From an uncultured Corynebacterium sp. (lineage in GTDB: Bacteria; Actinomycetota; Actinomycetes; Mycobacteriales; Mycobacteriaceae), in the NCBI GenBank assembly GCA_943913645.1, contig CALTYZ010000023.1:1-37576 (forward strand): a stretch of DNA of 37,576 bases, read 5' to 3'. A model generated the notes under the pieces. That model worked only from the letters and a program-made list of their open reading frames with translations, was not told where the DNA came from and searched no databases. The translations under genes were made by a program, and so were the position numbers. This document shows, one piece after another, positions 7,010-14,557 of the stretch. Positions within the stretch are counted from its first letter, which is position 1. The number at the start of each line of letters is the position of its first letter.

Positions 7010-7957
7010 ATGCCGCTGACACCAGCAGACGTGCATAATGTCGCTTTCAGTAAACCGCCGATTGGAAAGCGCGGCTACAACGAAGACGAGGTCGATCAAT
7101 TCTTGGATCTCGTTGAAGACACCTTGGCGCAGCTGCAGGATGAAAACGACGACCTGCGTGCACGCATCGAGGAACTGACCAACGGCCAGGGGGCGCCGAT
7201 TGCCAGCGCATCAGGGTCCAGCTTTGACGAGTCAGCGCTGCGTCGTCGAGTTGAAGAGCAGCTGCGTGCTGAGTACGAGGATCGCCTCTCGAGTGCAAAA
7301 CAGGCACAGGAGCGGGCGCAGAGCGAAGCGGCTGCTGCGCAAGACGAAATTAAACGTGCCCGCCAGCAAGTTGAAGAGGCCAACCGCAACGCCGGTCAGC
7401 GCCTCGCGGAGGCGAAGCCGCAGACCGCAGCAGCAACGCCAGAGACCCACGTGCAGGCAGCAAAGGTACTCGGTCTGGCGCAGGAGATGGCTGACCGCTT
7501 GACGGCGGATGCACAGGCAGAGGCGAACTCCATTCTGGATGAGGCGCGTGCGGCCGCAGAGCGCCAGCTCACCGATGCAGACACGACGTCCACCAAGCGC
7601 CTGCAGGACGCTCAGCGCCGCGCTGAGCAGACCACTCGTGAGGCTGAGCAGCGCGCAGAACAACTGGTGCAGGAGGCGCAGGCTCGCGCCCACGAGGCGA
7701 CCAGTGAGGCAACGTCCCGGGCAGACGCGCAGCTCCGCCAGGCGGAGGAGCAGGCCAAGCTTTTACAGAGTGAGGCTGAGCGCAAGCACACTGAAATCAT
7801 GAACACCGTGAAACAGCAGCAGAGTGCTTTGGAGAACCGGATCGCTGAGCTGCGGACCTTCGAGCGCGAGTACCGCACCCGGTTGAAGACCCTGCTGCAG
7901 TCCCAGCTTGAAGAGCTGGACTCGCGCGGCAGCTTCGCACCGAGCGGGGATAAGTAA
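7010..7957 (+). CDS. divIVA: DivIVA/Wag31, polar growth and septum-site scaffold
   Basis: In actinobacteria this coiled-coil protein marks curved membrane at the cell poles and recruits the elongation machinery; it is usually essential. The ATG at 7010 gives the canonical N-terminus MPLTPADVHNVAFSKPP and has GGAGGGAA just upstream, so longer in-frame starts are rejected. The 315 residues comprise the conserved membrane-binding N-terminal domain (about 1-60, with GKRGYNEDEVDQFLDLVEDTL), a Gly/Ser-containing linker, and a long Ala/Glu/Gln/Arg-rich coiled coil (about 75-300) with heptad-like repeats. The gene ends just before an inverted repeat that can act as its terminator. It is the last gene of the division cluster. 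Confidence 0.96.
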   Translation: MPLTPADVHNVAFSKPPIGKRGYNEDEVDQFLDLVEDTLAQLQDENDDLRARIEELTNGQGAPIASASGSSFDESALRRRVEEQLRAEYEDRLSSAKQAQERAQSEAAAAQDEIKRARQQVEEANRNAGQRLAEAKPQTAAATPETHVQAAKVLGLAQEMADRLTADAQAEANSILDEARAAAERQLTDADTTSTKRLQDAQRRAEQTTREAEQRAEQLVQEAQARAHEATSEATSRADAQLRQAEEQAKLLQSEAERKHTEIMNTVKQQQSALENRIAELRTFEREYRTRLKTLLQSQLEELDSRGSFAPSGDK

Positions 7958-7972
7958 CGCTCATTCGCAACT

Positions 7973-8013
7973 ACGCGTACGTGGCCTATAGAATGAGGGC
8001 ACGTACGCGTTTT
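7973..8013 (+). terminator. Candidate divIVA terminator that encloses the ileS promoter
   Basis: ACGCGTACGTG (7973-7983) and CACGTACGCGT (8000-8010) form a perfect 11-base stem with a 16-base loop, followed by four T residues (8010-8013). It begins 15 bases after the divIVA stop. The loop contains TATAGAAT, the likely ileS -10. A protein operator is an alternative reading of the same dyad. Confidence 0.55.
7989..7994 (+). promoter_or_regulatory. -10 hexamer of the ileS T-box transcript
   Basis: TAGAAT, within TATAGAAT, predicts a transcription start near 8001. That would give a leader of about 240 bases containing the whole T-box. It sits in the loop of the dyad 7973-8010. Confidence 0.55.
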
Positions 8014-8242
8014 GCATGCGAGCGTATATACGCATTGAGCCGGCCATCACCGGGGAGCGTTTCCGGAAGAACCGCAGTGTCTCGGCAGCACCGTCTACCC
8101 TGACACCGCTTATTAGACCCGGACGTTTGACACGGAAGACGTCACTTCCTTCACCACAATGAAGTGGGGCTGCAAAAGCCCAAGCAGGGTGGTACCGCGC
8201 GGTAAGCACCGCGTCCCTGCACGAGTGCGTGGAGGAATCGCG
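8001..8242 (+). promoter_or_regulatory. Ile-specific T-box riboswitch, translational actinobacterial type
   Basis: The leader senses uncharged tRNA-Ile. The T-box sequence AGGGTGGTACCGCG is at 8186-8199. Stem I is of the very short form: GAGCCGGCC-ATC-ACCGGGGAGC (about 8037-8058) places the isoleucine specifier ATC at 8046-8048 in the loop. GCAGGG (8184-8189) pairs with CCCTGC (8215-8220) around the T-box to form the antisequestrator. No T-run terminator follows; instead the ribosome site GGAGG (8231-8235) lies directly after. CGCG (8210-8213) and CGCG (8239-8242) can pair across that site, so control is most likely at translation. This form is known for ileS in actinobacteria. Confidence 0.93.
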
Positions 8243-11200
8243 ATGTCCGTTGGCGGCGTGTACCCAAAGGTTGATCTCACCGGCGGGAGCACCAACTTCC
8301 CTGACATGGAACAGGCCGTTTTGGAGTACTGGAACTCCGATGGCACGTTTCAAGCCTCGCTGGAAAACCGCGAAGGCGCTCAAGAATATGTGTTCAATGA
8401 CGGCCCGCCGTTCGCAAACGGTCTGCCGCACTACGGCCACCTGCTGACCGGATATGTGAAAGACATTGTGCCCCGCTACCGCACCCAAGCGGGTTACTTT
8501 GTGCCGCGGGTGTTCGGGTGGGATTGCCATGGCCTGCCAGCCGAACTTGAGGCGGAAAAGCAACTCGGCATCACCGATAAGGCCCAGATCGAAGACATGG
8601 GCCTGGAGAAGTTCAACCAGTACTGCGCCCAATCGGTGATGCATTATGCCGACGAGTGGGAAGACTATGTCACCCGTCAAGCGCGGTGGGTTGATTTTGC
8701 GCGCGGCTACAAGACGATGGACCCCGAATACATGGAGTCCGTCATGTGGGCGTTTAAAACGCTCTACGACAAGGGTTTGATCTACCAAGGATTTCGGGTT
8801 TTGCCGTACTCCTGGGCGGAACACACCCCGCTGTCAAACCAGGAAACCCGCCTCGATGATGCCTACCGTGAGCGCCAGGACCCAACGGTGACCGTCACGC
8901 TGCCGCTGACCGGTGCGAGAAAGGGTTTTCCTGCGGCGCAGACCTGGCAGGATCATCCGCTATTAGCTGGGGCGGCATTGCTGGCCTGGACCACCACACC
9001 GTGGACCTTGCCGTCCAACCTCGCATTGGCTGTCCACCCGGAGGTGGAGTATTCGCTGGTAGAGGTGGCTGAAGATGGGGCCAGCGAATTCGTCGGCAAG
9101 CGGTTGATGGTTGCAACGCCGCTGCTTACGGCGTACGCGAAGGAGCTTGGCTCCGAGCCGGTCGTGGTAGAGACGTTTCAAGGCGCTCAGCTCGAGGGCC
9201 TTGAGTACGAGCCCGTGTTTGACTACTTTGCCGATACTGCCAATGCGTTCATGGTGCTAACCGCGGACTACGTCACCACTGAGGACGGCACCGGCATTGT
9301 GCACCAAGCACCCGCATTCGGTGAAGAAGATATGATCACCTGCCAGCGCTACGGAATTGACCTGGTCATCCCAGTCGACGCGGACGGCAAATTCACCTCA
9401 CTCGTACCTGACTATGCAGGCACCTTGGTCTTCGACGCAAACCGCGACATCATCCGGGATCTGAAATCCCGGGGCAGGGTAGTGCGCGACCAAACCATCG
9501 TGCACTCCTACCCGCACTCCTGGCGTTCGGGTGAGCCGTTGATCTATATGGCGTTGCCGGCGTGGTTTGTCAAGGTCACCGATATCCGCGACCGCATGGT
9601 GGAGCTGAACCAGGAAATCGATTGGATTCCGTCGCATATGCGCGACGGGCAATTCGGCAAATGGCTTGAGGGGGCTCGAGACTGGAACATCTCGCGTACC
9701 CGTTATTGGGGTTCCCCGGTGCCGGCATGGGTGTCCGACGACCCGCAGTACCCGCGGGTTGACGTGTACGGTTCGCTCGATGAACTCGAGCGTGACTTCG
9801 GGGTACGCCCGCAGTCCCTTCACCGGCCATACATTGATGAGTTGGTTCGCCCTAACCCGGATGACCCGACAGGACAGTCGATGATGCGGCGTGTGCCGGA
9901 TGTGTTGGATTGCTGGTTTGAATCCGGTTCCATGCCATTTGCGCAGTACCACTACCCATTTGAGAACGCAGATGAGCATGACGCGCGGCAACCGGCAGAC
10001 TTCATCGTGGAATACTCGGGTCAAACTCGCGGCTGGTTTTATGTCATGCATGTCCTCTCAACCGCACTCTTTGACCGTGTGGCATTCAAAAAGGTCGTGG
10101 CACATGGCATCGTGCTGGGCAGCGATGGGCTCAAGATGTCGAAATCCAAGGGCAACTACCCGGACGTGTCTGAAGTATTTGACCGCGACGGCTCGGATGC
10201 GATGCGCTGGTTCCTCATGTCTTCACCGATTCTGCGCGGCGGCAACCTCATTGTCACCGAACAGGGGATTCGCGAAGGAGTGCGGCAGGCAATTCTGCCG
10301 ATTTGGAATGCCTACACGTTTCTGCAGCTGTATTCCTCACAAGATGCGACCTGGTCTGTGGACTCGACTGATGTCTTAGACCGCTACATCCTGGCCAAGA
10401 CGCACGATCTGGTCACCGGTGTCGGTGCTGCACTTGCTGATACTCGCATTGCCGATGCCTGCGATGAGCTGCGCCGCTTCGCCGATACTCTGACTAACTG
10501 GTATGTGCGTCGCTCTCGGGATCGGTTCTGGGAAGGACAAGAAACCTACCCAGAGGCATTCAACACCTTGTATACGGTGCTTGAGGTGCTCACCCGTGCT
10601 GCCGCCCCGCTCCTGCCGTTTATCAGTGAAGTGATCTGGCGTGGGTTGACCGGTCAGCGCTCGGTGCATCTGACTGATTTCCCGCAGGCAGATCTGCTGC
10701 CTGCAGATCCTGACCTGGTCGCTGCGATGGATGCGACCCGTGCGGTGTGCTCAGCGGCGTCGTCGATACGCAAAGCCAAAAAACTGCGCAATCGTTTGCC
10801 GTTGCCGAAGCTCACCGTTGCCTTGCCTGACGCGGATACACTCGCTGATTTCCGAGCGGTGATGTGCGACGAAGTCAATGTCAAAGAGCTGGTGTTGCGT
10901 TCCGATGTTGATGCGGTTGGCACCTTCGATGTGGTTGTCAACGCGAAAGTGGCCGGGCCGAAGCTGGGCAAGGACGTCCAGCGAGCCATCAAGAATGTCA
11001 AGGCGGGGAACTTTGTACGCGATGGTGACAACGTGATTGTTGACGGTGACATTGTGCTGACCCCCGAGCTCTACACTGAGCGTCTTGTTGCCGAAGATCC
11101 GGCCAACACGGCGCCGGTTGAAAGCCCGGACGGCACTGTGGGCCTGGTCGTGCTGGACACCGAAGTCACCGAGGAGCTGGAGGCTGAGGGCTGGGCTGCG

Positions 11201-11461
11201 GACGTGATTCGCGGGTTGCAGGATGCTCGGAAGCAAGCTGGGTTCGCTGTGTCGGATCGCATCACGGTGGAACTGGCGGTGCCCGCCGACAAAGCCGAGT
11301 GGGCACAGCGTCACGCTGACCATATTGCGAAAGAGACGTTGGCGACCAGCTTCACGGTGACTCCTGGGGATTCCGAGAGCTCTGGCGCTACAGACAGCTC
11401 GGCGGCAACGTACACCATTATCGACGGAGTGACCGCCTCGGTGGCAAAGCACAACGGATAG
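8243..11461 (+). CDS. ileS: IleS, isoleucyl-tRNA synthetase
   Basis: IleS charges tRNA-Ile with isoleucine in the cytoplasm. The ATG at 8243 is chosen because GGAGG lies 7 bases before it and the T-box leader ends there; upstream in-frame codons fall inside the riboswitch. The 1072-residue protein is a class I synthetase with the HIGH-type motif HYGH at 63-66, KMSKS at 631-635 followed by KGNYPD, the editing (CP1) domain between them, and an anticodon-binding domain after about 770. The length and the HYGH and KGNYPD forms resemble the eukaryote-like IleS group found in actinobacteria rather than the E. coli type. It is regulated by the upstream T-box. Confidence 0.97.
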   Translation: MSVGGVYPKVDLTGGSTNFPDMEQAVLEYWNSDGTFQASLENREGAQEYVFNDGPPFANGLPHYGHLLTGYVKDIVPRYRTQAGYFVPRVFGWDCHGLPAELEAEKQLGITDKAQIEDMGLEKFNQYCAQSVMHYADEWEDYVTRQARWVDFARGYKTMDPEYMESVMWAFKTLYDKGLIYQGFRVLPYSWAEHTPLSNQETRLDDAYRERQDPTVTVTLPLTGARKGFPAAQTWQDHPLLAGAALLAWTTTPWTLPSNLALAVHPEVEYSLVEVAEDGASEFVGKRLMVATPLLTAYAKELGSEPVVVETFQGAQLEGLEYEPVFDYFADTANAFMVLTADYVTTEDGTGIVHQAPAFGEEDMITCQRYGIDLVIPVDADGKFTSLVPDYAGTLVFDANRDIIRDLKSRGRVVRDQTIVHSYPHSWRSGEPLIYMALPAWFVKVTDIRDRMVELNQEIDWIPSHMRDGQFGKWLEGARDWNISRTRYWGSPVPAWVSDDPQYPRVDVYGSLDELERDFGVRPQSLHRPYIDELVRPNPDDPTGQSMMRRVPDVLDCWFESGSMPFAQYHYPFENADEHDARQPADFIVEYSGQTRGWFYVMHVLSTALFDRVAFKKVVAHGIVLGSDGLKMSKSKGNYPDVSEVFDRDGSDAMRWFLMSSPILRGGNLIVTEQGIREGVRQAILPIWNAYTFLQLYSSQDATWSVDSTDVLDRYILAKTHDLVTGVGAALADTRIADACDELRRFADTLTNWYVRRSRDRFWEGQETYPEAFNTLYTVLEVLTRAAAPLLPFISEVIWRGLTGQRSVHLTDFPQADLLPADPDLVAAMDATRAVCSAASSIRKAKKLRNRLPLPKLTVALPDADTLADFRAVMCDEVNVKELVLRSDVDAVGTFDVVVNAKVAGPKLGKDVQRAIKNVKAGNFVRDGDNVIVDGDIVLTPELYTERLVAEDPANTAPVESPDGTVGLVVLDTEVTEELEAEGWAADVIRGLQDARKQAGFAVSDRITVELAVPADKAEWAQRHADHIAKETLATSFTVTPGDSESSGATDSSAATYTIIDGVTASVAKHNG

Positions 11462-11484
11462 GTAGGCAACGCTAGCTGTCACGG

Positions 11485-11490
11485 TAGCGT
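11485..11490 (+). promoter_or_regulatory. -10 hexamer of dinB (leaderless start)
   Basis: TAGCGT is followed by GAGGGC and then the ATG at 11497. GAGGG is too close to the ATG to work well as a ribosome site, so a leaderless start is preferred. I see no clear LexA box beside it. Confidence 0.5.
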
Positions 11491-11496
11491 GAGGGC

Positions 11497-12891
11497 ATGT
11501 CACGCTGGGTTCTGCACATCGACATGGACGCGTTCTACGCTTCCTGCGAGCAGCTGACCAGGCCTACACTGCAGGGCCGCCCGGTGCTTGTGGCGGGAGT
11601 GTCTGGGCGCGGCGTGGTGGCTGGCGCAAGCTATGAGGCGCGCAAATACGGGGCTCGCTCGGCGATGCCGACACAGCGGGCAGCCCAGCTCGTCGGCCCA
11701 CAGGCCGTGCTGGTTGCACCGCGGCGCCCGGTCTACGCTGCTGCTTCACGGCGGGTGTTCGAGATCATCTCCCAGCGAGTCGATGTAGTCGAGCAGTTGT
11801 CTATCGACGAGGCGTTCATGGAGCCAGACGCGCTTCTGGGTGCGTCCGCACAGGCTGTTGCCGAGTGGGCGAATGAGTTGCGAGCGGCCATCCGGGCAGA
11901 AACCGGCCTGCCTAGTTCAATTGGCGCAGGCAGCGGCAAACAGTATGCGAAAATTGGGTCTGGTCTGGCAAAACCTGATGGTGTGTTTGTCATTCCTCAT
12001 GACGAACAGTTGGAAATTTTGCATCCGTTGCCGGTCAGCGAGTTGTGGGGGGTTGGGCCGGTAACTGGGGCGAAACTTGCCGCGGCCGGGATCGAAACGA
12101 TCGGGGATCTTGCGCGTTTGAGCGAGAAGGAGGTGGAGATCTCGCTCGGTGGCGCGGTAGGCAAGCAGCTGTGGTTGCTTGCCCGCGGCGTGGATGAGCG
12201 CCCAGTAGCACCGCGCGCAGAATCCAAGCAGGTTTCCTCCGAGCACACCTACCCGCAAGACCTCACCACCACCTCCGAGGTGGATGCGGCGCTGCGGCGG
12301 GCAGCGGAGGAATCACACCGCCGGTTGCGTCAGGACGGCCGCGGCGCGCGCACTGTTACCGTCAAGTTGAAAATGAGTGATTTTCGCATTGCATCTCGCT
12401 CGGCAACGCTGCCGTATGCCTCAGATGATGCAGACACACTTTTGGCGCTGGCATTCAAGCTCGTTCGCTTTCCTGCTGAAGTCGGCCCGATTCGCCTGGT
12501 CGGAGTGTCCTACTCTGGCCTCGAGGACTCACTACAAGACGTCTTATTTCCTGAGCTTGACCAGGCAATAGTCAAACCGGCCACAGTGTCCAGTGAATAC
12601 GAATCTGGAGTAAGCGACAACCTCGGGCAGGCACAAGGGCAAACACAGAGCAACCTGGGTGTTGCGCATCTGGTCCCGGCGGGCAGGTGGAAGCCGACGC
12701 AGGATGTCTACCACCCGGACTACGGGCACGGCTGGGTACAAGGCTGTGGCAAAGGCTGGGTCACCGTGCGGTTTGAAACTAGAAGCACCGGTCCAGGCAG
12801 GATTAAAAGTATGCGGGCCGATGATGCTGGTTTGCGGGAAGCAGACCCCCTCGATTCCCTCGACTGGGATGACTGGTTGCTCTCGCACTGA
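11497..12891 (+). CDS. dinB: DNA polymerase IV, DinB/DinX-type
   Basis: This Y-family DNA polymerase copies damaged or mismatched DNA. It has 464 residues. The catalytic carboxylates are Asp9 and Asp11 in HIDMDAFYASCEQ and Asp104-Glu105 in LSIDEAFME. Palm, fingers and thumb run to about residue 240, with the helix-hairpin-helix GVGPVTGAKLAAAGI near 187-201. The little finger follows to about 355. A C-terminal extension (about 385-464) contains HPDYGHGWVQG, TVRFETR and a DPLDSLDWDDWL ending. As I recall, the same extension occurs in mycobacterial DinX, so this is the DinX branch and not a short E. coli-type DinB. It converges with the asparaginase gene, with 15 bases between the stops. Confidence 0.93.
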   Translation: MSRWVLHIDMDAFYASCEQLTRPTLQGRPVLVAGVSGRGVVAGASYEARKYGARSAMPTQRAAQLVGPQAVLVAPRRPVYAAASRRVFEIISQRVDVVEQLSIDEAFMEPDALLGASAQAVAEWANELRAAIRAETGLPSSIGAGSGKQYAKIGSGLAKPDGVFVIPHDEQLEILHPLPVSELWGVGPVTGAKLAAAGIETIGDLARLSEKEVEISLGGAVGKQLWLLARGVDERPVAPRAESKQVSSEHTYPQDLTTTSEVDAALRRAAEESHRRLRQDGRGARTVTVKLKMSDFRIASRSATLPYASDDADTLLALAFKLVRFPAEVGPIRLVGVSYSGLEDSLQDVLFPELDQAIVKPATVSSEYESGVSDNLGQAQGQTQSNLGVAHLVPAGRWKPTQDVYHPDYGHGWVQGCGKGWVTVRFETRSTGPGRIKSMRADDAGLREADPLDSLDWDDWLLSH

Positions 12892-12906
12892 CTGGTCGTT
12901 GGTGCA

Positions 12907-13827
12907 TCAGGCTGCGGCAAGCAGCTCGCGCACGTCGGTTCCTGTTGCTAGTGCGGTCAAAAGGGCGATGCGTGCCTGGCCGGCGCTCAGGTAGCCAGCC
13001 GCAACAGCACCCATCTTTGCCAGCGCGGCCCCGCCACCTGCGCCGCCGTAGCTAAACCTCACCGCGCCGTGGGGGACAGACGTGGCGATGACAACCGGGA
13101 TGCCCTGCTCGGCAGCACCCCCGATCGCGGCCGCCATTGCATCTGAGACGTTGCCAGCCCCGAGGGCTTCAATCACCATCCCGTCTGGTTTGCCCGCCGC
13201 CGCGCAGTTGACCAACTCGCCGTCAGCGCCAGGCCAGGCACGAAGCATCGGGACATTGAGTCCATGCAGGTTGCGGCGCGCAACAGGGCGTGGGCGCGGC
13301 AGGGGGCGATCACAGCCAAGTGAGAACGCGTCTAGTGCCTCAGTAGATGACTTGTAGAGACCGCGCGCAGGCAGTGTCTCACCAGCGAAGCGCACCAGCA
13401 CACCGCTGCCGCGTCGCAGTGGATCAGCTGCGGCGGTAATCGCGTCGCGTAGATTTGCCGGGCCGTCTGGGGCAGCGTGATCTGCAGGCAGCTGTGCTCC
13501 GGTGACGACGATCGGGCGCGGGTCGGCGTGGACCAGGTCGAGCGCAAACGCGGTCTCACACAGCGAATCAGTGCCATGGGTCAACACGATCCCTGAGATC
13601 TGCGGATCCTGCCACGCTTGTGCCACCAACGTGGTGAGCATGTCAATGTCCGCGAGCGTTATCGCCGAAGAATCCAACTGTGCTGCGTCGTAGACTCGCA
13701 CCGCCTCAGTGGTGCCGCAGCGCTGCACAAGCGTATGGGCATCAAGGGTAGGGACGCGGATGCCGGACGCGTCAGTGGTGCATGCGATGGTGCCGCCAGT
13801 GGCGATCACAAGAACGAAATCACCCAT
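12907..13827 (-). CDS. ansA: L-asparaginase
   Basis: The enzyme hydrolyses L-asparagine to L-aspartate and ammonia. The ATG at 13827 gives MGDFVLVIATGGTIA, the expected family N-terminus, so further upstream in-frame codons are rejected. The 306-residue protein has the nucleophile Thr10 in ATGGTIA and the second catalytic pair in VLTHGTDSLCET (about 82-93). There is no signal peptide, so it is probably cytoplasmic. It is divergent from the lipoprotein gene at 13958 and convergent with dinB. No ribosome site precedes the ATG. A poor -10 (CACTAT with a 5-base gap) could allow a leaderless start but falls outside the pattern seen for other genes. Confidence 0.92.
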   Translation of the reverse strand: MGDFVLVIATGGTIACTTDASGIRVPTLDAHTLVQRCGTTEAVRVYDAAQLDSSAITLADIDMLTTLVAQAWQDPQISGIVLTHGTDSLCETAFALDLVHADPRPIVVTGAQLPADHAAPDGPANLRDAITAAADPLRRGSGVLVRFAGETLPARGLYKSSTEALDAFSLGCDRPLPRPRPVARRNLHGLNVPMLRAWPGADGELVNCAAAGKPDGMVIEALGAGNVSDAMAAAIGGAAEQGIPVVIATSVPHGAVRFSYGGAGGGAALAKMGAVAAGYLSAGQARIALLTALATGTDVRELLAAA

Positions 13828-13957
13828 GTGCAATAGTGTGCCCGATGCGGTGCGACCGCATCTAGGGGGTGGCAGTGCTGCAGGTTTTTGGGTTTGGCAG
13901 CGTCGCTCGCGGTACGCTGACAAGAGTTAGACACTTTCTGTTTGCAAGGAGATGTAC
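13828..13957. other. Divergent intergenic region between ansA and the MTB12-like gene
   Basis: These 130 bases hold the outward promoters of both genes. TACGCT at 13913-13918 on the + strand is a plausible -10 for the lipoprotein gene, which has a normal AAGGAG ribosome site at 13946-13951. No coding potential or strong repeat is seen. Confidence 0.45.
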
Positions 13958-14545
13958 GTGTACGCACAGAAACTCGTCGCTGCCGCCGCAGTGCTGGGGA
14001 TCAGCATTACCGTCGTGGCTTGCTCTGACGAACCGGAGACGGTGGACCAGGCCACGTCCACAACCACGGGGCAGGTTCCCGTTGAGACGCAAGCTGCGCC
14101 TGTGGCGGAGCTCCCCTCAGCAGAGGAGCTCAACGGTGTCATCCAGCGCGCCGCGGACCCGAACCTGCCAATTGAGGAGCGTGCGCTCACCGTTCAGGGC
14201 GGCCAAACAGTGCCCGAGCTGTTTGATGTGATGACTCAGTCACAGGTCGAGTCTGGTGCGCGTTTCCAGGTTGTTGATCCGGTCCTGCCTGATTTTGAGC
14301 CGAACCAGGTTCTTGCCGCGGTCAACCTGACTTCGCCTGATGCGGAGCCCACGCTCATTAACGACGTCACCTTCGTTCACGAAGATGGGCATTGGAAGCT
14401 TTCACAGCAGTGGGCCTGCAACCTGGTTTCTAGCGCATTGCCGCCTGACCAGGTTCCGGCGATGTGCGTTGCTAACGCGCCAGTCGCACCGGCGCCAGCC
14501 GATGCCCCCGCGCCTGAGGCCCCGGCACCCGCGCCCGGGATCTAG
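13958..14545 (+). CDS. Secreted lipoprotein with MTB12-like domain
   Basis: This is a predicted lipid-anchored envelope protein of unknown function. The GTG at 13958 is preferred because AAGGAG (13946-13951) is six bases upstream; the ATG at 13952 abuts that site. With this start the signal peptide has Lys5, a hydrophobic core and the lipobox VVAC with lipidated Cys22. The mature part has a Thr/Pro linker and then a domain (about 50-165) resembling the mycobacterial low-molecular-weight antigen MTB12/CFP-2. Matching features are the ADPNLPIEERALTVQGG segment and the VTFVHEDGHWKLS strand pair near the end. The tail is Ala/Pro-rich, typical of wall-spanning linkers. It converges with the ABC-F gene, with 12 bases between the stops. 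Confidence 0.82.
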   Translation: MYAQKLVAAAAVLGISITVVACSDEPETVDQATSTTTGQVPVETQAAPVAELPSAEELNGVIQRAADPNLPIEERALTVQGGQTVPELFDVMTQSQVESGARFQVVDPVLPDFEPNQVLAAVNLTSPDAEPTLINDVTFVHEDGHWKLSQQWACNLVSSALPPDQVPAMCVANAPVAPAPADAPAPEAPAPAPGI

Positions 14546-14557
14546 GTGGCTCATGAG

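Noticed and set aside
8159..8242. Longer ileS beginning at ATG 8159
   Set aside because: That start lies inside the T-box leader, and the added residues would be encoded by the T-box sequence itself.
7961..8824. A 287-codon open frame on the - strand opposite the ileS leader and start
   Set aside because: It crosses the T-box riboswitch and the conserved start of ileS, and its translation has no domain. The conserved RNA explains the region better.
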